NCBI GenBank assembly: GCA_027487865.1
Contig: JAIYCT010000003.1
Location: 372,001 to 436,000 of the forward strand
DNA: 64,000 bases
Source of the DNA: Microbacteriaceae bacterium
Lineage (GTDB): Bacteria; Actinomycetota; Actinomycetes; Actinomycetales; Microbacteriaceae
Reading direction: 5' to 3'
Position numbers and translations under genes: made by a program. A model generated the notes under the pieces. That model did not search any database, was not told the DNA's origin, and saw only the letters and a program-made list of their open reading frames with translations. Below are positions 1-8,466 of the stretch, piece by piece. Position 1 is the stretch's first letter, and each line of letters begins with the position of its first letter.

Positions 1-639
1 ATTGGTGCAATTGGATTGTTGGCGGAGGCGATTCAGGGTGCTACCGACGACTCCGAGATGGTCAAAAAGTTTGCCGAGTCGATGCAAAAAGAGAGCCAGC
101 GCCTTGCGAATTTGGTGCAGGAGCTGATCCAGCTATCCAAGGTGCAGGGTGCCAGAGTTGGCGAGAATTCAACCGAGGTTGATTTAGCTGGAGTCATCAC
201 AGATGCCGTGGACAGAAACCTCTTGATCGCAGAACAGCGCAATATCCGAGTTATGTCATCTGCAGAGTCGGGCACAGTGGTCATGGGCGACTACGAAATG
301 CTGGTCACCGCGGTGAGAAACCTGATTGAAAACGCAATTGTTTACTCAAACCCGGCCAGCCAAGTTGGAATCGGGCTCAAGGTCGTTGACGGTGTCGCCG
401 AAATCGCGGTTACCGATTCAGGCTTAGGTATTTCCGAGAGCGACCAGAAGCGAATCTTTGAGCGCTTCTATCGCGTGGACCCATCGCGTTCTCGCGAGAC
501 CGGTGGAACCGGCCTTGGGCTTTCAATCGTCAAGCACGTCGCTGCTAACCACGGTGGCGAGATCAGGCTGTTTTCCCAACCCGGCGTTGGATCAACTTTC
601 ACCCTTCGACTTCCAATTGACACCCAGGAGATGCCATGA
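1..639 (+). CDS. senX3: Sensor histidine kinase SenX3-like, 3' part (start outside window)
   Basis: This is the C-terminal part of a membrane histidine kinase that autophosphorylates and passes phosphate to the response regulator encoded next. The open frame runs from base 1, so the N-terminus, any membrane segments and the phosphorylated-histidine box lie upstream. The first visible residues (IGAIGLLAEAIQ) are those that normally follow the HELKTP box in SenX3. The ATPase domain is complete: N box NLIENA, G1 DSGLGI, F box FERFYRVD and G2 GGTGLGLS. Its stop overlaps the regX3 start as ATGA, implying translational coupling. In mycobacteria SenX3-RegX3 senses phosphate limitation. That role here is inferred from the gene order with lpqE and carD. 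Confidence 0.9.
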   Translation: MGAIGLLAEAIQGATDDSEMVKKFAESMQKESQRLANLVQELIQLSKVQGARVGENSTEVDLAGVITDAVDRNLLIAEQRNIRVMSSAESGTVVMGDYEMLVTAVRNLIENAIVYSNPASQVGIGLKVVDGVAEIAVTDSGLGISESDQKRIFERFYRVDPSRSRETGGTGLGLSIVKHVAANHGGEIRLFSQPGVGSTFTLRLPIDTQEMP

Positions 640-1316
640 CACGAGTACTTGTAGTTGAAGATGAGATAAACCTTAGGGAGCCACTGGTTTTCCTGTTGCA
701 GCGCGAAGGCTACGACGTTATCGAAGCCGAAGATGGACTATCTGCTTTGGATAACTTCCGCACTCACGGTGCCGACATTGTGCTTTTGGACCTAATGCTT
801 CCTGGTCTTTCGGGCAACGAAGTCTGCCGAGCCATCAGGGCCGAGAGCTCGGTTCCGGTCATCATGGTGACTGCCAAGGACACCGAGATTGACAAGGTGG
901 TTGGGCTAGAAATCGGTGCCGACGACTATGTCACCAAGCCTTACTCCACCAGAGAGCTGCTAGCTCGCATGAAGGCGGTCTTGCGCCGCGGAGCAGAGCC
1001 TCAGGCCGCGGAGCATGGTCTTTTGAAGGCCGGGCCGGTGGTTATGGATATCGAACGTCACGTTGTCACCGTAAACGGCGACAAGATTCAAATGCCGCTG
1101 AAGGAATTTGAACTGCTCGAGCTTTTGATGGAGAACGTAAACCGAGTGCTAACCCGCGGTCAAATCATCGACCGGGTGTGGGGTTCAAACTACTTTGGTG
1201 ACACCAAGACCCTGGATGTTCACGTGAAGCGAATTCGCTCAAAGATTGAAGAGGATCCAGCTCGACCACGTCACCTAATGACGGTTCGTGGCTTGGGTTA
1301 CAAGTTCGAGATTTAG
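636..1316 (+). CDS. regX3: Response regulator RegX3-like (OmpR/PhoB family)
   Basis: A 226-residue two-domain DNA-binding response regulator. The receiver domain (about 1-120) has the acidic pocket E8/D9, the phosphoacceptor D52 (VLLDLMLPG) and the conserved lysine in YVTKPY. The C-terminal winged helix (about 130-226) ends in the typical GLGYKFEI. The start overlaps the senX3 stop by 4 nt. In M. tuberculosis the orthologous pair controls the phosphate-starvation response, and the same downstream neighbours (lpqE, carD, ispD) occur there, which supports the name. Its TAG stop shares bases with the TAA stop of the convergent lipoprotein gene. Confidence 0.9.
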   Translation: MTRVLVVEDEINLREPLVFLLQREGYDVIEAEDGLSALDNFRTHGADIVLLDLMLPGLSGNEVCRAIRAESSVPVIMVTAKDTEIDKVVGLEIGADDYVTKPYSTRELLARMKAVLRRGAEPQAAEHGLLKAGPVVMDIERHVVTVNGDKIQMPLKEFELLELLMENVNRVLTRGQIIDRVWGSNYFGDTKTLDVHVKRIRSKIEEDPARPRHLMTVRGLGYKFEI

Positions 1317-1786
1317 TTCAGCGATTCCGCGTATTCGCGGTATTCCAAAAGTGATCCATCCATCACTGGAACATCCAGCACAAACGGGTCTCCGCCGCCG
1401 GACACTGCAACCTCGTGAACCTGCCCCGGGGTGCCATCAAGCTTGAAGGTAACTGGCTCGGTGCCGTTGTAACCAAGGTCAAACTTGGTTCCAGCCTTGA
1501 CCACAAATTCAACTCGAATGTCCTTGCCGACAGAGTCCTTGGTCTGGACAGTTGCCATTAGGTCCTCTTGAGAAGAGTTCACGAACGAGCCGATCAATAC
1601 TGCTCTGCCGCTCTCGCCTTGAATAAGCAAAACATTGCGGGCCTTTAGCGACTGCGCGTCAACCTGAACACCGTCGCTTGGAGCATATGGCTTGAGAGAT
1701 TCGACGTTGCCCGAAAGAGAGCAACCTGCCAACGACAAGCTGGCTAGGGCCAAAAGGGTCAAAGAAGTAATTTTCTTTACGTTCAC
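1313..1786 (-). CDS. lpqE: LpqE-like lipoprotein
   Basis: A small exported lipoprotein of about 157 residues. The N-terminus has a charged start (MNVKK), a hydrophobic core and a clean lipobox, LAGC, with Cys22 as the expected lipidated residue. The rest is beta-rich and resembles the LpqE / PCu(A)C-like family, but the Met/His copper ligands of true PCu(A)C chaperones are not evident, so copper binding is not supported. I chose the GTG start at 1786 because GGAGAG lies a few bases upstream; a TTG twelve bases earlier is also open. It lies divergent to carD and next to regX3, as Rv3584 does in M. tuberculosis. Function unknown. Confidence 0.72.
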   Translation of the reverse strand: MNVKKITSLTLLALASLSLAGCSLSGNVESLKPYAPSDGVQVDAQSLKARNVLLIQGESGRAVLIGSFVNSSQEDLMATVQTKDSVGKDIRVEFVVKAGTKFDLGYNGTEPVTFKLDGTPGQVHEVAVSGGGDPFVLDVPVMDGSLLEYREYAESLN

Positions 1787-1846
1787 GAAGCTCTCCAAAG
1801 GGCGTATTACCCCAAGTCTAGCCTAGGAATTAGCCCCAATCTGTGG

Positions 1847-1852
1847 TAAACT
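1847..1852 (+). promoter_or_regulatory. Putative -10 element of carD
   Basis: TAAACT preceded by TGTGG sits about 30 nt before the carD ATG, in the short gap divergent to lpqE. It matches an actinobacterial SigA-type -10. No convincing -35 was seen 16-18 nt upstream. Confidence 0.35.
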
Positions 1853-1878
1853 CAAGCTTTTGGAGCCGAAAGAAGCGC

Positions 1879-2412
1879 ATGAAATTTGAAGTTGGCGAAA
1901 CCGTTGTCTACCCTCACCACGGTGCTGCTGAAATTATCGAAGTTTCAGAGAAGACCATTCGCGGCGAAACCAAGAAGTACCTTACCCTTCGCGTAGTTGT
2001 TCAGGGCTCGAAGCTTGAGTCAGGCTCAGAGGCAGCTCCAGATCGCCCAAGCCAGGAACTAATCATTCAAGTTCCAGAGGAAAGCGTCACCGAAGTCGGT
2101 GTGCGCGATGTCATCGACAAAAAGGGTGTCCAACAGGTTTTCGATGTGCTGCGTGCAGAATTCGTAGAGGAGCCAACCAACTGGTCCCGTCGCTACAAGG
2201 CAAACCTTGAGAAGCTCGCCTCCGGCGATGTTGTAAAGGTTTCCGAGGTGGTTCGTGACCTATGGCGTCGCGACCAGGACCGCGGCCTTTCAGCCGGTGA
2301 AAAGCGTATGTTGGCAAAGGCACGACAGATTTTGATTTCTGAACTAGCACTAGCTCGCAAGGTTGACGAGGTCAAGGCTTCGGCTGAGCTAGACAAGGTA
2401 TTGGCTAGCTAA
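1879..2412 (+). CDS. carD: CarD family RNA polymerase-binding transcription regulator
   Basis: CarD binds the RNA polymerase beta subunit through its N-terminal Tudor-like domain ([11 protein letters not shown] region) and stabilises open complexes at promoters such as those for rRNA. The C-terminal helical DNA-binding part holds the hallmark [17 protein letters not shown] and [15 protein letters not shown] segments, almost residue for residue as in mycobacterial CarD. The ATG at 1879 gives 177 residues, near the family's about 160, with GAAAGAAG as ribosome binding site; the longer frame to 1843 has no family match. An insertion around residues 45-65 ([15 protein letters not shown]) enlarges the RNAP-binding domain slightly. 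It is followed after 3 nt by ispDF. Confidence 0.95.
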   Translation: MKFEVGETVVYPHHGAAEIIEVSEKTIRGETKKYLTLRVVVQGSKLESGSEAAPDRPSQELIIQVPEESVTEVGVRDVIDKKGVQQVFDVLRAEFVEEPTNWSRRYKANLEKLASGDVVKVSEVVRDLWRRDQDRGLSAGEKRMLAKARQILISELALARKVDEVKASAELDKVLAS

Positions 2413-2415
2413 ATC

Positions 2416-3537
2416 ATGAACGTTGCGGTGGTTCTAGTTGCCGCCGGCAACGGCGAGCGACTCGGTGCTGGCATTCCAAAGGCACTGGTCTCAGTTGCCG
2501 GCAAATCACTACTTGTCCACGCGCTGGAAGCAATTCAAGAATTCAACCCCACCCAGTTGGTCGTGGTTGCACACGAGGACCACGTCGAAGAATTTCAATC
2601 GCAGATTCAGGCTTCCTACCATGCTGAATTCTCTATTGCCATCGGCGGAACTTCCAGGCAGGGATCGGTTGCAAATGGACTTGCGCTGGTTACAGCGGAA
2701 TTGGTTTTGATTCACGATGCCGCGCGCGCCTTCGCATCTCCTGCACTCTTTGAAGCGGTTGCCGCCGAGCTTGCAAATTCCGACGTCGTGGTTCCGGTGA
2801 TTCCGGTCTCCGACACTGTGAAGCGAGTGTCGGGTAACGATGTCTTGGGAACCGAGGATCGCAACACACTGCGACTATCTCAAACCCCGCAGGGTTTTAG
2901 AACCAAGGAATTGCAACGAGCGCTTAGCGAAGCCCCTTCAGATTTCACCGATGATGCCGCTTTGATGCAGGCCATGGGCTTTTCAGTTAGATCGGTCCCC
3001 GGTGAGGTAAATGCTTTCAAGCTCACTACCAATTCAGACCTGGATCGCGCGAGGCAAGACTTTGGTCAACGCGCCACCGGCATTGGCACCGATGCACACA
3101 AGTTCTCGGAGTCGGGCCAGCTGGTGCTCGGCTGCCTGGTTTGGCCAGAGCTTCCTAAGCTAGAGGGCCACTCGGATGGCGACTCGATTGCTCACGCAAT
3201 TGTGGATGCGCTGTTATCTGCGGCAGGTCTTGGGGATATCGGCTCCAACTTTGGTGTCGACCGCCCGGAATTTGCCGGCGCAAGCGGAGAGATTTTTATC
3301 TCCGAGACGCTGAAGTTGATTGCCGCTAGGGGGTTCTCGGTTGAGAACGTGGCGGTGCAGGTGATTGCCGACAAACCAAAGATTGGACCTAGGCGAGACG
3401 AACTCGAAGCTCGCTTGAGTGCGATTGTTGGAGCAAGAGTTTCGGTCGGTGCAACCACCACTGATGGCCTTGGGTTCCTTGCGGATTCTAGGGGAGTTGC
3501 TGCGGTTGCAACGGCGTTGTTGAAGGTGCTTGGTTAG
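2416..3537 (+). CDS. ispDF: Bifunctional IspD-IspF (MEP pathway)
   Basis: A fused isoprenoid enzyme of 373 residues. Residues about 1-215 are IspD, which joins CTP to methylerythritol 4-phosphate: glycine-rich nucleotide loop AAGNGERLGAGIPKA, plus LIHDAARAF. Residues about 218-373 are IspF, which forms the cyclic diphosphate: metal site GTDAHKF (D-x-H), EGHSDGD, and the ending TTTDGLGFL. IspE, the enzyme acting between them, is encoded separately at 39.5 kb. In mycobacteria ispD and ispF are adjacent separate genes; here they form one frame without an internal stop. It lies 3 nt after carD and is followed closely by cysS. Confidence 0.95.
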   Translation: MNVAVVLVAAGNGERLGAGIPKALVSVAGKSLLVHALEAIQEFNPTQLVVVAHEDHVEEFQSQIQASYHAEFSIAIGGTSRQGSVANGLALVTAELVLIHDAARAFASPALFEAVAAELANSDVVVPVIPVSDTVKRVSGNDVLGTEDRNTLRLSQTPQGFRTKELQRALSEAPSDFTDDAALMQAMGFSVRSVPGEVNAFKLTTNSDLDRARQDFGQRATGIGTDAHKFSESGQLVLGCLVWPELPKLEGHSDGDSIAHAIVDALLSAAGLGDIGSNFGVDRPEFAGASGEIFISETLKLIAARGFSVENVAVQVIADKPKIGPRRDELEARLSAIVGARVSVGATTTDGLGFLADSRGVAAVATALLKVLG

Positions 3538-3546
3538 GCTTTGGAC

Positions 3547-4944
3547 ATGAAGATTTTTGACACCAGAACACAGGCGTTGCGGGACTTTGCCCCCATAACC
3601 GCCGGTCGGGTTGGAATCTACGTTTGCGGTCCAACCGTGCAGTCTTCGGCTCACATCGGACACCTGCGATCAGCACTTGCCTACGATGTGATGACAAGGT
3701 GGCTTACCCACCTAGGCCTTGAGGTCACACTGGTTCGAAATGTCACAGACATCGATGACAAGGTGCTGGAAAAAGCAGTTGAGCAAAACCAAAACTGGTG
3801 GTCGCTGGCCTACGCCAACGAATTGCTCTTCGCAGCCGACTTTAGAAAATTGGGCATCGACGCACCTTCCTATGAGCCTCGTGCGACCGGGCACATTACA
3901 CAGATGCTGAAGCTAATTGAAACTTTGATCGAACGCGGTCACGCCTATCGAGCGCTGGATGGCTCAAGCAATGTTTACTTCGACACTGCCAGTTGGCCTT
4001 CATACGGCGAGCTCACCAATCAGTCGCCAGAAGACATGGAGTCTCAAGAAGCCACCTCGGACAAAAAGCGCGCGCAGGACTTCGCACTTTGGAAAGCCGC
4101 CAAGTCTTCTGAGCCGGACACTGCCTCGTGGGATTCTACTTTTGGCCCGGGACGCCCAGGCTGGCACATCGAGTGCTCAGCGATGGCAAGTCACTACCTT
4201 GGAGAGAACTTTGATATCCACGGCGGTGGATTGGACCTTCGCTTTCCACATCATGAAAACGAGCTGGCTCAGTCGACGGCAGCCGGACACGGCTTTGCAA
4301 ACTACTGGGTGCACAACGGACTGGTCACTGTCGCCGGTCAAAAGATGAGTAAGTCACTTGGTAACTCGGTTTCCTCAAGTGATCTGTTTGCGCTCGCAAG
4401 CGCTCAGACGGTTCGCTACTACCTAAGCTCCGCCCACTACCGCTCGGTCTTGGATTACCAGCCTTCGGTTTTGGAAGAAGCAGATGCTGCCCTGGGTAGA
4501 ATCTTGGGCTTCCTAGAGCGCGCAGGGCGCGAGCTTGCGCCAACGCGCTTTAGCGAGCCGGGTGCTGATGTTTCCCTCCCGGTTGAGTTTGCCGCCGAGA
4601 TGAACGATGACTTTAACGTGCCTGCTGCTCTTGCGGTAGTTCACGAACTGGTTCGCTCCGGTAACTCTGATCTGGATGAGCAGAGATTGCGTGAGGCTGC
4701 CCAAAAGCGCGACCAGGTCAATTTGATGCTTGAGATTCTGGGTCTAGCACCAAGCCAGTGGCAGTCTCAGGTTTCGCGCGAGCACCAGGCTCTGGACTCG
4801 TTGGTGCAGGCACTGATCGCCGAGCGCGACCGAGCCCGCGATGCCAAGGACTACGCAACCGCAGATCGCATCAGAGAACAACTTTCCGCAAGTTCCATTG
4901 AGCTATCGGATTCACAAAACCAAACACACTGGAGTCTGAGCTAA
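3547..4944 (+). CDS. cysS: Cysteinyl-tRNA synthetase
   Basis: A class I aminoacyl-tRNA synthetase that charges tRNA-Cys in the cytoplasm. It has the first zinc ligand in YVCGPTV, the HIGH signature in SAHIGHLRS, further zinc ligands in WHIECSAM and FPHHENELAQ, and KMSKS in GQKMSKSLGNS. About 465 residues is the usual length. The ATG at 3547 is preferred because of alignment to the family and an AGG 8 nt upstream; a TTG two codons earlier is an alternative. The stop overlaps the rlmB start as TAATG, so the two are coupled, as in the M. tuberculosis order cysS1-spoU. Confidence 0.95.
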   Translation: MKIFDTRTQALRDFAPITAGRVGIYVCGPTVQSSAHIGHLRSALAYDVMTRWLTHLGLEVTLVRNVTDIDDKVLEKAVEQNQNWWSLAYANELLFAADFRKLGIDAPSYEPRATGHITQMLKLIETLIERGHAYRALDGSSNVYFDTASWPSYGELTNQSPEDMESQEATSDKKRAQDFALWKAAKSSEPDTASWDSTFGPGRPGWHIECSAMASHYLGENFDIHGGGLDLRFPHHENELAQSTAAGHGFANYWVHNGLVTVAGQKMSKSLGNSVSSSDLFALASAQTVRYYLSSAHYRSVLDYQPSVLEEADAALGRILGFLERAGRELAPTRFSEPGADVSLPVEFAAEMNDDFNVPAALAVVHELVRSGNSDLDEQRLREAAQKRDQVNLMLEILGLAPSQWQSQVSREHQALDSLVQALIAERDRARDAKDYATADRIREQLSASSIELSDSQNQTHWSLS

Positions 4945-5930
4945 TGGCAAAAATTGGAAGGCCCGGAGCGGCCAAGGGTAAAAAGGGTGCTGTAAAGGGC
5001 ACCGGCGGCCACGGCCGCCAGGCACTTGAGGGTCGCGGCCCCACCCCAAAGGCGGAAGACCGCCCCTACCACAAGGCTTACAAGGCCAAAAAGGCTGCAG
5101 CCGCCGGAGTCAAGCCAAAGACCGAGGCGAGAACCAGCCGCAAGGGTGAATTCGTTGCTGGTCGCTCTGGAATGGGTGCCCGCGCCATCTCAGGCGAGGT
5201 GCTATCTGGTCGCAACTCAGTTGTTGAAGCCCTGAAGGCAAAGATCCCGGCAACCGCTTTGTTTATTGCGCAGCGCATCGAAATGGATGACCGCGTCAAA
5301 GAATCGATCGCAATCGCAAATGGCCGCGGCATTCCTCTTTCTGAGGTGACTCGAGCTGAGATCGACCGAATGACCGGTGGCGACAGCGTTCACCAGGGAA
5401 TTGCTCTACAGGTTCCGCCATACGACTACAAGCACCCAATGGAATTGTTGGACCGCGCCCTATCGACCGGCCTTCTGCCACTGCTTGTCGCGCTTGATGG
5501 TGTTACCGACCCTAGAAACCTAGGAGCGATTATTCGCTCTATCGCCGCCTTTGGTGGTCACGGTGTCGTACTTCCTCAGCGTCGAAGCGTTGGAGTGACC
5601 GCAGCCGCTTGGAAGACCAGCGCCGGAGCTGCTGCTCGCATGCCGGTTGCACTGGCATCGAATTTGAACCAGACCATCAAGGAGTACAAGGCGCGTGGTG
5701 TATTTGTTATTGGTCTTGACGGCGATGGTGATGTGATGCTTCCAGAATTCACTTTGGCAGACAAGCCTCTTTTGGTAGTGGTTGGTTCTGAGGGCAAGGG
5801 GCTATCGCGTTTGGTTCAGGAGAACTGCGACCAGGTGGTATCGATTCCTATTACCGCAGCGACCGAGTCACTAAACGCAGGTATTGCGGCATCGGTTGCG
5901 CTCTACCAGATCTCGAGCATGCGCTCTTAG
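4944..5930 (+). CDS. rlmB: 23S rRNA 2'-O-methyltransferase, RlmB/TrmH (SPOUT) family
   Basis: A SPOUT-class RNA 2'-O-ribose methyltransferase of 328 residues. The first 70 or so residues are a very Lys/Ala/Gly-rich basic tail (likely RNA contact). Then comes the SpoU substrate-binding domain (GRNSVVEAL onward) and a catalytic knotted domain with motif 1 DPRNLGAIIRS, motif 2 GSEGKGLSRL and motif 3 IPITAATESLNAGIAAS. By family it probably methylates guanosine 2251 of 23S rRNA, but the exact target cannot be read from sequence. It overlaps cysS by 1 nt upstream. At the 3' end its TAG stop is interlocked with the TAA stop of the convergent DUF4032 gene. Confidence 0.9.
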   Translation: MAKIGRPGAAKGKKGAVKGTGGHGRQALEGRGPTPKAEDRPYHKAYKAKKAAAAGVKPKTEARTSRKGEFVAGRSGMGARAISGEVLSGRNSVVEALKAKIPATALFIAQRIEMDDRVKESIAIANGRGIPLSEVTRAEIDRMTGGDSVHQGIALQVPPYDYKHPMELLDRALSTGLLPLLVALDGVTDPRNLGAIIRSIAAFGGHGVVLPQRRSVGVTAAAWKTSAGAAARMPVALASNLNQTIKEYKARGVFVIGLDGDGDVMLPEFTLADKPLLVVVGSEGKGLSRLVQENCDQVVSIPITAATESLNAGIAASVALYQISSMRS

Positions 5931-7240
5931 ACCCGATCTCTCCAGTCACCCTCTTCATCATCGTCTGCAACGACGATGAGTCCGGAGGGGATGGCTTCGG
6001 CCAGTGTGATGTTCTCGGTGGTGGGGGATCCAATCAGGGATTCTTCATCGCGACGCTTTGAGAGCACCTCGGAGACATAGCTGCGAACCGCATCCAAAAG
6101 CGAGACGTCATATCCGGCATTCTCGGATCTGTACCAGCGGTGCTCCAGCACCTCGTGGAAGACCTCGGCCGGTTCTAACTTGCCGGTGTATTCGCTTGGA
6201 ATTGCGCCTACTACCGGTTCATAGATTTCGCTGAGCCACTCGTGAGCCAGGACTTCTTCGTCCGCCCCAGGGCGTGTGTGCGCGAGACGATACTCATCGA
6301 TATCGTTCAGCAACCTGCGCGCTTGGTTCTCTTCAACGTCCAAACCGGTTAGCAATAGCAGCCTTCTGGCGTGGTGACCGGCATCAACCACCTTAGGTTG
6401 AATCCGCACCGCGGTGCCGTCTTGTTCTTGGCTCATGCTGAGCTCTTCGATGTCGAAACCAAGCTCGTTCAACCGCTGCACTCGTCTGGAGATTCTCCAG
6501 CGTTCGGTGGCGTCAAATACCTCGGTGGCGGTTAGCTCTTTCCAGAGCTCGTGATACTTATCCACGATGCGCTGGCTAATCTCGTTTGCATCGATATCGG
6601 AAGCTGCCTTGCCGGAGGCAATCAGGTCCATTAGTTCACCGGCGATATTTACGCGGGCAATCTCTAGATCATTCTCACGCTGTCCATTAGAGAGTCTTGA
6701 GTCATAGAGCTGTCCGGTCTCAGCGTCCACGAGATAGGCGGCAAATTTTCCCGCATCACGCCTAAACAGAGTGTTGGAGAGCGAAACATCGCCCCAGAAA
6801 AATCCAACGAGGTGCAGTCGAACCAGTAGCAGGGCGAGCGCATCGACCAGGCGCTTGGCCGTTTGATCCCTAAGTCCCTGCGACCACATCGCACGATAGG
6901 GGAGTGAGAATTTGAGGTGACGGGTAATCAACACCGCAGGCAGTTCCTCGCCATTCTCATCGGTGCGGTTATTGATAATGGCAAAAGGCTCTACGCATGG
7001 AATGTCTAACTTTTCCAATTTGCGGAGCATGTCATATTCACGCTTTGCAAGTTCGAACAGCGTCTCCTTGATCGCGATTACATGGTCGCCAAGGTGTGCA
7101 AATCGAACGGTGTGACGAGATAGGCCTTTCGGCAAAGCCACGATGTTTTCGTTAGGCCACTGCTCCAACGGCAAATGCCACGGCAGATCCAGCAGTGCTG
7201 GTTCTGCCGTGGCAGCCGTGATGTTTAGTTGATTTGGCAT
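5927..7240 (-). CDS. DUF4032 / lipopolysaccharide-kinase-like protein
   Basis: A 437-residue protein of a family common in Actinobacteria. The N-terminal half looks like a small-molecule or eukaryotic-like kinase fold: a lysine in HVIAIKETLFELAKREY, a catalytic-loop-like FFWGDVSLSNTLFRRD (around 165-180) and a metal-loop-like YLVDAETG. The C-terminal half (about 240-437) matches the DUF4032 region with HEWLSEIYEPVV and EVLEHRWYRSE. Phosphotransfer activity and substrate are unknown. It begins 6 nt after the sugar ABC ATPase gene, so the two probably form an operon. No signal peptide or membrane segment is present, so it should be cytoplasmic. Confidence 0.8.
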   Translation of the reverse strand: MPNQLNITAATAEPALLDLPWHLPLEQWPNENIVALPKGLSRHTVRFAHLGDHVIAIKETLFELAKREYDMLRKLEKLDIPCVEPFAIINNRTDENGEELPAVLITRHLKFSLPYRAMWSQGLRDQTAKRLVDALALLLVRLHLVGFFWGDVSLSNTLFRRDAGKFAAYLVDAETGQLYDSRLSNGQRENDLEIARVNIAGELMDLIASGKAASDIDANEISQRIVDKYHELWKELTATEVFDATERWRISRRVQRLNELGFDIEELSMSQEQDGTAVRIQPKVVDAGHHARRLLLLTGLDVEENQARRLLNDIDEYRLAHTRPGADEEVLAHEWLSEIYEPVVGAIPSEYTGKLEPAEVFHEVLEHRWYRSENAGYDVSLLDAVRSYVSEVLSKRRDEESLIGSPTTENITLAEAIPSGLIVVADDDEEGDWRDRV

Positions 7241-7246
7241 TGGGCC

Positions 7247-8320
7247 TTAGTTAAGGCGCTCGCCGCTCTCTGCGTCAAAGACGTGAACGGTAGAGGCATC
7301 TGCCTGCAGGTGAACCTTGTCTCCAGCACGAGGGTGGTCGATTGGGTCAACGCGAACAACTACGTTGTGCTCCTGGCCGTCTAGGTGAACGCGACCGTAT
7401 AGGTAGCCGTCCGAACCTAGCTCCTCAACGACGTCCACATCTACCGCTAGACCGTGATTCGATGGAGACAGCTTCTCTGGGCGGATACCAACGGTTACGC
7501 GGTTACCGGATGCCTTCGAAAGGATGTCGCGGTCAATTGGAAGCACCGAGTCGCCGAACTGAACTCCACCGTCAATAATCGGTAGCTGCATAAGGTTCAT
7601 CGCTGGTGAGCCGATGAATCCCGCAACGAATACGTTTGATGGGCGGTCGTAAAGGTTACGAGGAGTGTCAACCTGCTGCAGTAGTCCGTCCTTTAGAACA
7701 GCTACGCGGTCACCCATGGTCATAGCCTCGACCTGGTCGTGGGTAACGTAAACAGTGGTTACACCCAAGCGACGCTGAAGCGAAGCAATCTGGGTACGGG
7801 TCTGAACACGAAGCTTGGCGTCCAAGTTAGATAGTGGCTCATCCATTAGGAATACCTGTGGCTGGCGCACGATTGCGCGACCCATGGCCACACGCTGACG
7901 CTGACCACCGGAAAGTGCCTTTGGCTTGCGGTTCAGGTATGGCTCCAGGTCTAGTAGCTTGGCCGCCTCAAGAACGCGGGCTGCACGCTCTTCTTTGTTA
8001 ACGCCAGCAATCTTTAGGGCGAATCCCATGTTCTCTGCCACGGTCATGTGTGGGTAGAGCGCGTAGTTCTGGAAAACCATTGCGATGTCGCGGTCCTTTG
8101 GTGGCACGTCGGTTACCTCACGGTCACCAATGTAGATACCACCTTCGTTTACCTCTTCTAGGCCGGCAAGCATGCGCAGCGAGGTTGATTTGCCACAGCC
8201 AGAAGGACCTACTAGAACTAGAAACTCGCCGTCTCTAACCTCTAGGTTCAACTTGTCTACTGCTGGCTTGGTTCCGCCTGGGTAAATGCGGGTTGCATTG
8301 CGAAATGACACTGATGCCAT
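7247..8320 (-). CDS. Sugar ABC transporter ATP-binding protein (UgpC/MsiK type)
   Basis: The ATPase subunit of a carbohydrate importer. It has Walker A GPSGCGKST, signature LSGGQRQRVA, Walker B VFLMDEPLSNLD, the switch histidine in YVTHDQVEA, and a C-terminal OB-type regulatory domain (about 240-357) as in MalK/UgpC/MsiK. The ATG at 8320 is supported by a strong GGAGGAG; the longer frame to 8335 begins inside it. No permease or binding protein is nearby, so this is an orphan ATPase, likely shared by several sugar transporters as MsiK is in Streptomyces (inference). The DUF4032 gene follows after 6 nt. Confidence 0.92.
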   Translation of the reverse strand: MASVSFRNATRIYPGGTKPAVDKLNLEVRDGEFLVLVGPSGCGKSTSLRMLAGLEEVNEGGIYIGDREVTDVPPKDRDIAMVFQNYALYPHMTVAENMGFALKIAGVNKEERAARVLEAAKLLDLEPYLNRKPKALSGGQRQRVAMGRAIVRQPQVFLMDEPLSNLDAKLRVQTRTQIASLQRRLGVTTVYVTHDQVEAMTMGDRVAVLKDGLLQQVDTPRNLYDRPSNVFVAGFIGSPAMNLMQLPIIDGGVQFGDSVLPIDRDILSKASGNRVTVGIRPEKLSPSNHGLAVDVDVVEELGSDGYLYGRVHLDGQEHNVVVRVDPIDHPRAGDKVHLQADASTVHVFDAESGERLN

Positions 8321-8414
8321 GATTTTCTCCTCCACCGGCGGTACGTGCCGGACGATCCTTTGTGATTGGATGCTGCTTCGAATTGAAGCAACCCGACAAG
8401 TATCGCACCTCAGT

Positions 8415-8420
8415 TACACT
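8415..8420 (+). promoter_or_regulatory. Putative -10 element of the DsbA-like gene
   Basis: TACACT within CAGTTACACTTAT, about 47 nt before the ATG. Nearly the same 13-mer (CAGATACACTTAT) precedes the cold-shock gene at 20084. No clear -35. Confidence 0.35.
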
Positions 8421-8466
8421 TATTAGGCTTCGTAACCAAGCTGATACCGAACCAAGGTAGGAACCA

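Noticed and set aside
3214-3663. 149-codon antisense frame across ispDF and cysS
   Set aside because: It spans two well-supported genes on the other strand and has no recognisable domain or ribosome binding site.
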